Shown: positions 1 through 5,393, counted from the first letter of the stretch. The stretch is 6,297 nucleotides of DNA from CAKTOF01 sp964523945 (GCA_964523945.1 CAZGBU010000110.1:1-6297), one strand, 5' to 3'. The notes: a model not told the origin generated them from the letters alone. Translations and numbers: made by a program.

Positions 1-1143
1 GCGGGGGAAGAGGTCGACGGCGCAGGCGCGCTGCGGGCGATAGCCGCGCGCGATGAAGCGCGCCACGTCGCGCGCGAGCGTCGCCGGATCACATGAGACG
101 TACACGACGCGCGCGGGCGCAAAGTCCGCGATCGTCTCCGCCACGCCCGGCGCAAGCCCCTTGCGCGGCGGGTCGACCGTCACCAGATCCGGCCGCAGCC
201 CCTCGCGCAGCAGCTGCGCCGCGGCCTGTCCCGCGTCCGCGCAGAGAAACCGGGCGTTCTCCACGCCGAGCCGCGCGGCGTTTTCCTGCGCGTCGCGCAC
301 GGCGTCCGCCACAATCTCCGCGCCGACGGCCAGCCCGGCACGCTGTGCGAGCAGCAGCGTGATCGTCCCCGTGCCGCAGTACAGGTCGAGCGCCGTCTCG
401 TCCGGCGTGAGCGCCGCATATTCCAGCGCCGTCTCATACAGCCGCTCCGCCTGGGCCGGGTTGACCTGGAAAAACGACGCCGGCGAGAGCTGGAACGGCA
501 GGCCGCAGAGCGTCTCGGTGATGTGCGCCGCGCCCCAGATCGTGCGGTAGCGCGGGCAGGCGATCGTATTGATCCGCCCGTTGGAAAAGCCGAGCACGAC
601 GCTCTCGAGCCCCGGCACGGCGCGCGTCAGATACGCCGGCAGCCGGTCCGCCGCCGGCTGGCCGATGGCGCAGCGCTCGATCGGGATCACGTCGTGCGAG
701 CGGGCGCGGTAGTACCCCGCAACCGGCCCCGCCGCCGTCTGTGCGACCGGAAAGACCGACTTGTTGCGATAGCCGTCCGTCTCCGCCGCGCCGAGGATCG
801 GCACCGCGCCCGGGTCCCAGCCGCCGATGCGCGCGAGCGCGTCGCGCACGCGCTGCGCCTTCAGCCGCAGCTCCTCGGCGTAGTCCATGTGCCGGAACTG
901 GCAGCCGCCGCAGCGGCCAAAGTGCGGGCAGTCCGGCCGGATGCGCGCGGGCGAGGGCGCGGCCACCTCAAGGATCTTTCCATAGGCGCAGGTTTTCTCC
1001 GCGCGCTCGACGCGCACACGGCACGTCTCGCCGGCGATCGCGCCGGCGGCAAACAGCGCTTCGCCGTCCGGATGCGCGACGCCGAGCCCGCCGCTGGTGT
1101 AGCCGTCAAACATAGCGGTGACGATCTCGTTCTTCTTCAGCAT
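1..1143 (-). CDS. rlmD: 23S rRNA (uracil-C5)-methyltransferase, RlmD/RumA family (3' end outside window)
   Basis: This S-adenosylmethionine-dependent enzyme makes 5-methyluridine in 23S rRNA; Gram-positive homologues (RlmCD) can modify both U747 and U1939. I translated 381 codons from the ATG at 1143, and the frame is open to the left edge. Residues 1-65 look like a TRAM RNA-binding domain. C72, C78, C81 (C-x5-C-x2-C) and C158 fit the four [4Fe-4S] ligands of RumA. FFQVNP (224-229), DLYCGTGT (253-260, SAM binding), VDPPRKG (323-329) and YVSCDP (348-353, with nucleophile C351) are the class signatures. Only a short C-terminal tail should be missing. An AGGAG at 1149-1153 lies five bases before the start and shares one base with the parS palindrome. 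The gene follows the lipoprotein gene on the same strand after 25 bases with no visible terminator, so the two are probably cotranscribed. The family is clear; the exact target uridine is not. Confidence 0.95.
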   Translation of the reverse strand, partial: MLKKNEIVTAMFDGYTSGGLGVAHPDGEALFAAGAIAGETCRVRVERAEKTCAYGKILEVAAPSPARIRPDCPHFGRCGGCQFRHMDYAEELRLKAQRVRDALARIGGWDPGAVPILGAAETDGYRNKSVFPVAQTAAGPVAGYYRARSHDVIPIERCAIGQPAADRLPAYLTRAVPGLESVVLGFSNGRINTIACPRYRTIWGAAHITETLCGLPFQLSPASFFQVNPAQAERLYETALEYAALTPDETALDLYCGTGTITLLLAQRAGLAVGAEIVADAVRDAQENAARLGVENARFLCADAGQAAAQLLREGLRPDLVTVDPPRKGLAPGVAETIADFAPARVVYVSCDPATLARDVARFIARGYRPQRACAVDLFPR

Positions 1144-1152
1144 ACGCTCTCC

Positions 1153-1168
1153 TGTTTCACGTGAAACA
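1153..1168. promoter_or_regulatory. parS: parS site 1 (ParB centromere), perfect palindrome
   Basis: The sequence TGTTTCACGTGAAACA is a perfect 16-bp palindrome and matches the canonical parS bound by Spo0J/ParB in Firmicutes (TGTTNCACGTGAAACA). It fills most of the 25-base space between the lipoprotein stop codon and the rlmD start. Its outer T (1153) is also a base of the rlmD Shine-Dalgarno sequence. The parB gene lies about 2.7 kb away. In RNA the same bases could fold into a 6-bp stem with an ACGU loop. No T-tract follows it, so I do not read it as a terminator. Confidence 0.93.
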
Positions 1169-1744
1169 TCACGGCATGGCGAAGATGTCGGCGATGTCCT
1201 CGTAGGGGATTTCACTCTCCAGCGGCGCGGCGCCGGACGCGACCGTGCCGGCTGGATAGAACACGACATAGCCCGTGTCCGTCAGATAGAAGCTGTCGCG
1301 GTCAAACGCGGCGCGGACGCTGTCCTCCCAGCCATTTGTCAGGGCGAGCGCGCTCTGCGACGCGAGCTGTGCGGTCACCAGCTCGATCAGGCGGTCCGTC
1401 CAGTCCGCCTCATCCACCGTGAAGAAGTCGGCCGCGACGAGAAGCCCCCCGTCCTCGGTGTTGAACGTCTCGGCATAGAGCGTGAGCGCGCCGTGTTCGC
1501 CCTCGCGGACCGTGCGCCTCACCGAGAGCACGCGCCCCTGGTTATAGGTCACCGTGTAGTCGGCGGAAAAGCCGTCCGCGCCGTCCGACGCAAGGCCGCC
1601 GTATTTGTCGGCGACGGTGTCATAGTAGTCGTTGATGGTGGTCTCCGCATCCGCCGCAGCCGCATCGCCGAGCGTGACGGACGGCACCGACCAGTCATCC
1701 TGTCCCATCGGCGTGACATCGGCTGCGGGCGCTTCCGCCGCCGG
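1169..1744 (-). CDS. DUF3298 (RsiV-like) lipoprotein, C-terminal part, 5' end lost in assembly gap
   Basis: This is the main body of a predicted extracytoplasmic lipoprotein whose N-terminus (signal peptide and lipobox) lies at 1871-1981, across the N gap. The frame is open from the gap edge at 1744 and begins with a linker, PAAEAPAADVTP, before the first ATG at 1708. That ATG has no ribosome binding site and is probably internal. Counting from it, residues 50-100 (YTVTYNQGRVLSV, then DFFTVDEADW) and 138-171 (DSFYLTDTGYVVFY, then EIPYEDI) resemble DUF3298. That domain occurs in the extracellular part of the anti-sigma factor RsiV and in many Firmicutes lipoproteins. No transmembrane or anti-sigma segment is present, so I do not call it RsiV, and its function is unknown. 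The stop codon lies 25 bases before rlmD. Confidence 0.8.
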   Translation of the reverse strand, partial: PAAEAPAADVTPMGQDDWSVPSVTLGDAAAADAETTINDYYDTVADKYGGLASDGADGFSADYTVTYNQGRVLSVRRTVREGEHGALTLYAETFNTEDGGLLVAADFFTVDEADWTDRLIELVTAQLASQSALALTNGWEDSVRAAFDRDSFYLTDTGYVVFYPAGTVASGAAPLESEIPYEDIADIFAMP

Positions 1745-1844
1745 NNNNNNNNNNNNNNNNNNNNNNNNNNNNNNNNNNNNNNNNNNNNNNNNNNNNNNNN
1801 NNNNNNNNNNNNNNNNNNNNNNNNNNNNNNNNNNNNNNNNNNNN
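1745..1844. other. Assembly gap of 100 N flanked by an identical 11-mer
   Basis: The run is exactly 100 N, the usual placeholder for a gap of unknown length. The 11-mer TCCGCCGCCGG occurs directly on both sides, at 1734-1744 and 1845-1855, and in the lipoprotein frame both copies encode Pro-Ala-Ala-Glu (the last codon is cut by the gap on the right). The copies are offset by 111 bases, a multiple of three, so joining the ends through this overlap keeps the reading frame. The gap therefore lies in a Pro/Ala/Glu linker. It is either an unmerged contig overlap or a collapsed short in-frame repeat. Confidence 0.95.
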
Positions 1845-1870
1845 TCCGCCGCCGGGTCCTCCGGCTCGGT

Positions 1871-1981
1871 CTACTGCGGATCGTCTGGCGTGCCGGCAGC
1901 CTCGTCGGCGCATGCGCTCAGCCCCAGCAGCAGCGCCGCAAGCAGCGCTGCCGCGGCTGCTCGTCTGTGTTTCCCGTTCAT
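1871..1981 (-). pseudogene. N-terminal part of the DUF3298 lipoprotein, ended by an in-frame TAG
   Basis: From the ATG at 1981 the frame encodes 36 residues: basic KHRR, a hydrophobic Ala/Leu stretch, and a lipobox LSAC with C24 as the lipidated cysteine. A polar stretch ADEAAGTPDDPQ follows, then TAG at 1871-1873. The start is well supported: AAAGGAGG at 1990-1997 lies eight bases upstream, and a good promoter precedes it. Past the TAG the same frame continues as TEPEDPAA into the gap, the acidic/proline linker expected for the protein that resumes at 1744. I read this as one gene, broken either by a real nonsense mutation or by a base error near a contig end (CAG read as TAG fits the context). 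If it is an error, the intact gene spans 1169-1981. Confidence 0.7.
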
Positions 1982-2026
1982 CGGGGTATCCTCCTTTGCC
2001 GCGCCGTGCGCGGGTGGTCTGGCGCT

Positions 2027-2055
2027 GTTATACCACCCCGGGCGCATTTTGTAAA
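2027..2055 (-). promoter_or_regulatory. Sigma-70/SigA-type promoter for the lipoprotein-rlmD unit
   Basis: On the minus strand a -35 box TTTACA (2055-2050) is followed, after 17 bases, by a -10 box TATAAC (2032-2027). This predicts a start near 2020 and a leader of about 40 bases before the ATG at 1981. The -35 box lies six bases from that of the opposite promoter, so the two promoters are back to back. Confidence 0.7.
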
Positions 2056-2061
2056 AGGGGC

Positions 2062-2090
2062 TTGTAGCGCGCCGAAAAACTGTGTATACT
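2062..2090 (+). promoter_or_regulatory. Sigma-70/SigA-type promoter for the Mrp-like ATPase gene
   Basis: A -35 box TTGTAG (2062-2067) is followed by a 17-base spacer and a -10 box TATACT (2085-2090). A start near 2097 is expected, giving a leader of roughly 38 bases that contains the hairpin at 2107-2120 and the ribosome binding site. The AT-rich promoter stands out from the G+C-rich surroundings. Confidence 0.72.
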
Positions 2091-2122
2091 AGTAGGACAC
2101 GAAACCGCCGCGCCCGCGGCAA

Positions 2123-2127
2123 AGGAG
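2123..2127 (+). promoter_or_regulatory. Ribosome binding site that decides the Mrp-like ATPase start
   Basis: AGGAG at 2123-2127 lies one base before an in-frame ATG at 2129 and seven bases before the next ATG at 2135. Only the second has normal spacing, so I place the start at 2135 (protein MDTFDRHG) rather than at the upstream ATG. Confidence 0.75.
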
Positions 2128-2134
2128 CATGCAT

Positions 2135-3010
2135 ATGGATACGTTTGACCGCCACGGTCTGGAACAATTCAAGAACATGACGCCGGAGGAGCAGCAGGCG
2201 CTGCTCGAGCGCTATCAGCGCGAGGAAGAGGAGTCCGGCGGCTGCTCGGGCAACTGCGCCGGCTGCTCGGCCGAGTGCGACTCGCGCGAGGATCCCAATC
2301 TGACGCCCCGCAAGGCCAAAAAGATCTATGCGGTCTTCTCCGGCAAGGGCGGCACGGGCAAGAGCACCGTGACCTGCCTGCTCGCCGGCGAGCTGGCCCG
2401 GCGCGGGCTGCGCGTCGGCATTCTCGACGCCGACCTCACCGGGCCGTCGATCGCGCATCTGATGGGCGTGTCCGACCCCGTCGGCTCGGACGAGCAGCGG
2501 GTGTTCACCGTCCCGTGCGCCAACGGCGTGCACTTCATCTCGATGGCCAGCGTCGAGGACGCGCCGGAGAAGCCGCTGCTGTGGTACGGCAAGGACCTCG
2601 CCGTCGGCGCGCTGTACTTTTATTCCGAGGTGCAGTGGGAGGACCTCGACGTCCTGCTCGTCGACATGCCGACCGGCATCGGCGACGTGCCGCTGCAGAT
2701 CTACACGATCATCCCGTTCGACGGGTCGATCTGCGTCGCAAACCCGTCGCTGCTGTGCGACTTTGTGACGAAAAAGTCGGTCGCGCTCAGCGAGATGGTC
2801 TATATCCACGTCCTCGGCGTTGTCGAAAACCGCGCCGACGACCCGGACGACGCGGCCGCGCACGCCGGGCAGCTCGGCCTGCCGCTGCTCGCCGTGCTGC
2901 CGACCGACCCGCTGCTCGCGCTCGACGGCGACTTTGGCCGGCTGCAGGAGCGCGAGACCCCGGCGCTCGCGCCGCTTGCCGCGCAGATTGAGCAGGCCGT
3001 GCGCGCGTGA
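2135..3010 (+). CDS. Mrp/NBP35 (ApbC)-family P-loop ATPase, C-terminal CxxC loop missing
   Basis: Family members are cytoplasmic, dimeric deviant-Walker ATPases that hold and deliver [4Fe-4S] clusters to apoproteins. The protein has 291 residues from the chosen start. A charged N-terminus leads to C37-x3-C41-x2-C44-x3-C48, like the N-terminal cysteine motif of clostridial Mrp proteins and comparable to that of Nbp35. The ATPase core has GKGGTGKST (70-78, deviant Walker A with K71 and K76), DADLTGPS (98-105) and VDMPTGIGD (176-184). After the conserved GVVEN (228-232) the usual loop of about 30 residues carrying CPxC, which bridges the dimer through a cluster, is replaced by about 15 residues without cysteine. 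LPLLAVLPTDP follows at 249-259. Bridging-cluster carrier function is therefore doubtful; the N-terminal cysteines may bind the only cluster. It has its own divergent promoter and lies directly upstream of parS site 2 and parA. Confidence 0.88.
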   Translation: MDTFDRHGLEQFKNMTPEEQQALLERYQREEEESGGCSGNCAGCSAECDSREDPNLTPRKAKKIYAVFSGKGGTGKSTVTCLLAGELARRGLRVGILDADLTGPSIAHLMGVSDPVGSDEQRVFTVPCANGVHFISMASVEDAPEKPLLWYGKDLAVGALYFYSEVQWEDLDVLLVDMPTGIGDVPLQIYTIIPFDGSICVANPSLLCDFVTKKSVALSEMVYIHVLGVVENRADDPDDAAAHAGQLGLPLLAVLPTDPLLALDGDFGRLQERETPALAPLAAQIEQAVRA

Positions 3011-3011
3011 G

Positions 3012-3027
3012 CGTTTCACGTGAAACA
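3012..3027. promoter_or_regulatory. parS: parS site 2, one outer mismatch, upstream of parA promoter
   Basis: CGTTTCACGTGAAACA differs from the perfect site at 1153 only in its first base (C for T), leaving a 14-bp perfect palindrome at 3013-3026. It begins two bases after the ATPase stop codon and ends six bases before the parA -35 box. ParB bound or spreading here would be well placed to affect parA-parB transcription; this regulation is inference. Confidence 0.9.
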
Positions 3028-3033
3028 AAGCCG

Positions 3034-3061
3034 TTGCATTCCCGGCGCGGTCTGTTATAAT
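3034..3061 (+). promoter_or_regulatory. Promoter of the parA-parB operon, consensus -10 with TGn extension
   Basis: TTGCAT (3034-3039) is followed after 16 bases by a perfect TATAAT (3056-3061), with a TGT extended -10 element at 3053-3055. Transcription should begin near 3068, about 40 bases before the parA ATG. This is the best-formed promoter in the window. Confidence 0.82.
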
Positions 3062-3067
3062 AAGTAA

Positions 3068-3085
3068 CGCCCGGCTCTCCGGGCG
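3068..3085 (+). promoter_or_regulatory. GC-rich hairpin at the predicted 5' end of the parA mRNA
   Basis: CGCCCGG (3068-3074), loop CTCT, CCGGGCG (3079-3085) form a perfect 7-bp stem that begins at or next to the predicted transcription start. No T-tract follows, so it is not an intrinsic terminator. Stem-loops at the extreme 5' end are known to protect mRNAs from 5'-dependent decay; that role here is inference. The ribosome binding site AGGAGG (3096-3101) remains free. Confidence 0.6.
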
Positions 3086-3107
3086 ATTCCATCACAGGAG
3101 GCGCGCC

Positions 3108-3866
3108 ATGGGCCGGATTATTTCCATTGTCAACCAGAAGGGCGGCGTCGGCAAGACGACGACCGCCGTCAATCTGACCGCCTGCCTCGCGGCGCTCGGC
3201 GCGCGGACGCTGCTGTGCGACTTCGACCCGCAGGGCAACGCCACGTCCGGCCTCGGCGTGCGCCGGGAGCCGGACGGGCGCACCATCTACGACTGCGTCA
3301 TCGGCGACACGGCCGCGCGCGACGCGATTGTCTCCACGCCCTACGGCGATCTGCTGCCGGCCGGGCCGTCGCTGACCGGCGCCGGCGTCGAGCTGGTCGG
3401 GCTCGACGACCGCGAGCACCGGCTGCGCCAGGCGCTCCGGCCGGTGAAAGACGACTACGACTATATCTTCATCGACTCGCCGCCCTCGCTGGAGCTTTTG
3501 ACGCTCAACGCGCTGTGCGCGGCCGATTCCATTCTGATCCCCGTCCAGTGCGAATACTACGCACTCGAGGGGCTGAGCGACCTGATGGGAACGCTGCGCG
3601 CCGTCAAGCGGCGCGCCAACCCGCAGCTCGACATCTTCGGGCTGCTGCTGACCATGTACGACGGGCGCGTCAATCTCTCGATGCAGGTCGCCGAGGAGGT
3701 GCGCTGCCATTTCCCGGGGAAGGTGTTCTCGGCGGTCATCCCGCGCAACGTTCGGCTGTCCGAGGCGCCCAGCCACGGGCTGCCCGTCATCGCCTACGAC
3801 CGCGCCAGCCGCGGAGCTGAGGCATACGTCCGGCTCGCGCAGGAGATCCACGCCGGCCGGCGCTGA
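3108..3866 (+). CDS. parA: Chromosome partitioning ATPase ParA (Soj)
   Basis: ParA binds the nucleoid as an ATP-dependent dimer and, with ParB-parS as its partner, drives origin segregation; in Bacillus, Soj also modulates DnaA. At 252 residues it is the short chromosomal form without an N-terminal helix-turn-helix. Visible motifs are KGGVGKTTT (11-19, deviant Walker A with signature K11 and K16), DFDPQGNAT (38-46, with D40 as the likely catalytic aspartate) and IDSPPSLELL (122-131, Walker B). MYDGRVNLSMQV (183-194) and IPRNVRLSEAPSHG (211-224) also match; R187 and R216 align with the DNA-binding arginines of Soj. The start has AGGAGG six bases upstream. The gene is first in an operon with parB, which begins about 25 bases after its stop. 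A parS site and a strong promoter lie directly upstream. Confidence 0.97.
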   Translation: MGRIISIVNQKGGVGKTTTAVNLTACLAALGARTLLCDFDPQGNATSGLGVRREPDGRTIYDCVIGDTAARDAIVSTPYGDLLPAGPSLTGAGVELVGLDDREHRLRQALRPVKDDYDYIFIDSPPSLELLTLNALCAADSILIPVQCEYYALEGLSDLMGTLRAVKRRANPQLDIFGLLLTMYDGRVNLSMQVAEEVRCHFPGKVFSAVIPRNVRLSEAPSHGLPVIAYDRASRGAEAYVRLAQEIHAGRR

Positions 3867-3891
3867 AACGCTGAAAAAGGAGGCGACCGTG

Positions 3892-4764
3892 ATGGCCGCA
3901 CAGAAAGGGCTTGGCCGCGGGCTCGGCGCGCTGCTCGGCGACCTGAATCCGCTGCCCGAGGACGCCGGCTCGCCGCGCACGCTGCCGATCCAGAAAATTG
4001 AGCCGAACCCCAACCAGCCCCGCCGCCGCTTCGAGGAAGAGGAGCTGCTCGCCCTGTCCGATTCGATCGCGCAGCATGGGCTGATCCAGCCGCTGGCCGT
4101 CCGCGCGATGGACGGCGGCTACTATCAGATCATCGCCGGCGAGCGCCGCTGGCGCGCCGCGCGCATGGCGGGGCTGAGCGAGGTCCCCGTCGTCGTGCTC
4201 GAGGCCGACGACCGCACGGTGATGGAGCTTGCGCTCGTCGAAAACCTCCAGCGCGAGGATCTCAACCCGATCGAGCAGGCCCAGGGCCTGCAGAGCCTGA
4301 TCCGCGACTATGGCCTGACGCAAGAGCAGGCCGCCGAGCGCATCGGCTGCTCGCGGCCGGCCGTCGCCAACAGCCTGCGGCTGCTCGCGCTGCCGGACGA
4401 GGTGCAGAAGCTCGTCGAGCAGGGCGCGCTGTCCGCCGGGCACGCGCGCGCCGTCCTCTCGCTGAAGACGGCAAAACAGCAGAAGGCCGCCGCCCGGCAG
4501 ATCGTCGACGAACAGCTCAGCGTCCGCCAGGCCGAGCAGCTCTGCCGCCGCCTGGCCAAAGCCGACGAGTCCGCGCCGCCCAAAAAGGCCCAGCCCGCCG
4601 TCGACTACATCGCCGAGTGCGAAAAGACGCTGACGCACCGGCTCGGCCGCAGCGTCAGGATTGTCAACGGCGCGCGGCGCGGCCGCTTTGAGCTGGAGTT
4701 CTACGGGGCAGACGATCTGCAGCGGCTCTACGAGGCGCTGCAAACGCTGAACATCAAGGAGTAA
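3892..4764 (+). CDS. parB: Chromosome partitioning protein ParB (Spo0J), CTP-dependent parS-binding clamp
   Basis: ParB loads at parS, closes as a CTP-dependent sliding clamp, recruits SMC and stimulates ParA. The protein has 290 residues, typical for the family. KGLGRGLGALL (5-15) is the ParA-activating N-terminus. GERRWRA (83-89) is the CTP-binding arginine motif and ENLQREDLNPIEQA (117-130) the second nucleotide/loading motif. A helix-turn-helix lies near 142-165 (LTQEQAAERIG, CSRPAVANSLRLL), and the C-terminal dimerisation end has LQRLYEALQTL. AGGAGG at 3878-3883 is eight bases from the ATG at 3892 and five from an adjacent in-frame GTG at 3889. I prefer the ATG, and the choice adds or removes only one residue. 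The last codons contain the ribosome binding site of the next gene, so the two are translationally close. Both parS sites in the window should be its targets. Confidence 0.97.
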   Translation: MAAQKGLGRGLGALLGDLNPLPEDAGSPRTLPIQKIEPNPNQPRRRFEEEELLALSDSIAQHGLIQPLAVRAMDGGYYQIIAGERRWRAARMAGLSEVPVVVLEADDRTVMELALVENLQREDLNPIEQAQGLQSLIRDYGLTQEQAAERIGCSRPAVANSLRLLALPDEVQKLVEQGALSAGHARAVLSLKTAKQQKAAARQIVDEQLSVRQAEQLCRRLAKADESAPPKKAQPAVDYIAECEKTLTHRLGRSVRIVNGARRGRFELEFYGADDLQRLYEALQTLNIKE

Positions 4765-4769
4765 CCGCA

Positions 4770-5393
4770 ATGGATGAAAAACAGCCGCTCGGCCAGCCGG
4801 AGCACGATCCGGCGCCGGAGCCGAAAAAAAGCGCGCGGCACAAAAACGCGCTCGCGCGGTATCTGACCATTCTGTTTGCGTTCGCATTCCTGCTGGTGCT
4901 GTTGTCGTACTTCATTCAGATGCGCAACATGAATGCCACCGTCTCGGAGCTGAACGCCACCAGCTCGAGCGCGCTGACCAACGCGCAGAGGCTGCAGGAC
5001 ACCAACCAGGCGCTGATGACCGAAAACGACGACCTGGCCGACCAGGTCGACGCGCTCGAGGGCGAGCTCGACACGCTGCGCGAACAGCTCGCCGACGCCG
5101 AGGCAGACGCCGCGGCCGCGGCCGAGCAGAGCGCCGAACAGACCGACGCGCTCAACGAGGCGCTCACCGCCCAGCGCGAGACATATGACAATACGCTCGC
5201 GGCCTACGAGCTGCTTGCGCATGCCGAGGCCGCCGGCGCGTCCAACGAGCTTGCCGCGCTGCGCGAGCTGCTCGACCGGCTCGCGCCGATGACCGAATAC
5301 CTGTCCGAGGCCGGCATGCAGCGCTATGACGCGCTCACCGCGCTGCTGACGGCCGAAACCGCCGAAACCGGCGCGGAGAACGGCGCGGCATAA
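4770..5393 (+). CDS. Single-pass membrane protein with long acidic coiled coil, unknown function
   Basis: I do not recognise a named family. The 207-residue protein has a cytoplasmic N-terminus with a basic patch (KKSARHKNALAR, 19-30), one transmembrane helix at about 31-49 (LTILFAFAFLLVLLSYF) and no signal-peptidase site. The positive-inside rule places residues from 52 onward outside the membrane. Residues 55-135 are rich in Ala, Glu, Asp, Gln and Leu with heptad-like spacing, a probable parallel coiled coil. A second helical region follows (ELAALRELLDRLAPM), then an Ala/Glu/Gly tail. This topology resembles divisome proteins such as FtsL/DivIC, but no specific motif supports that. AAGGAG (4756-4761) overlaps the parB end, and the start lies five bases after the parB stop, so the two are cotranscribed. 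Some clostridia have a different one-helix protein (DUF4446) after spo0J; this sequence does not look homologous to it. Confidence 0.85.
   Translation: MDEKQPLGQPEHDPAPEPKKSARHKNALARYLTILFAFAFLLVLLSYFIQMRNMNATVSELNATSSSALTNAQRLQDTNQALMTENDDLADQVDALEGELDTLREQLADAEADAAAAAEQSAEQTDALNEALTAQRETYDNTLAAYELLAHAEAAGASNELAALRELLDRLAPMTEYLSEAGMQRYDALTALLTAETAETGAENGAA

Larger units (their letters stand above)
1991..2127. repeat. Inverted 13-mer covering both divergent leaders, each with a GC hairpin before the SD
   Basis: The 13-mer CGCGGCAAAGGAG occurs at 2115-2127 on the plus strand and at 1991-2003 on the minus strand, so the leaders of the two divergent genes end in the same sequence. In each case its 5' half is the closing arm of a small hairpin: CCGCGC/GCGCGG with a 3-base loop at 1999-2013, and GCCGC/GCGGC with a 4-base loop at 2107-2120. 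The Shine-Dalgarno sequence follows within two or three bases. The shared sequence and hairpins are seen directly; a shared translational control is inference. Confidence 0.6.

Noticed and set aside
523..1164. Plus-strand open frame of 213 codons opposite rlmD
   Set aside because: The minus strand carries a complete set of RumA motifs in one continuous frame; the plus-strand frame is Arg/Ala-rich with none.
1153..1168. The palindrome before rlmD as an intrinsic terminator of the lipoprotein gene
   Set aside because: No T-tract follows on either strand, and the sequence matches parS exactly.
1169..1981. Calling the DUF3298 protein the anti-sigma factor RsiV
   Set aside because: It has a lipobox instead of a transmembrane anchor with a cytoplasmic anti-sigma segment, and no sigma factor gene is adjacent.
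2787..4013. Long open frame on the minus strand (408 codons) antisense to the end of the ATPase gene, parA and the parB start
   Set aside because: Its translation is low-complexity Arg/Ala/Gly-rich with no motif and no ribosome binding site. It lies opposite clear parA and parB, and such frames are expected opposite G+C-rich genes.
3787..4887. Minus-strand open frame of 366 codons antisense to parB
   Set aside because: It is a shadow of parB. Plus-strand motifs (GERRWRA, ENLQREDLNPIEQA) explain the region fully, and the antisense product has no recognisable domain.
4770..5393. Assigning the coiled-coil membrane protein as FtsL, DivIC or DUF4446
   Set aside because: Only general topology fits FtsL/DivIC, and I see no sequence resemblance to DUF4446; naming it would go beyond the evidence.
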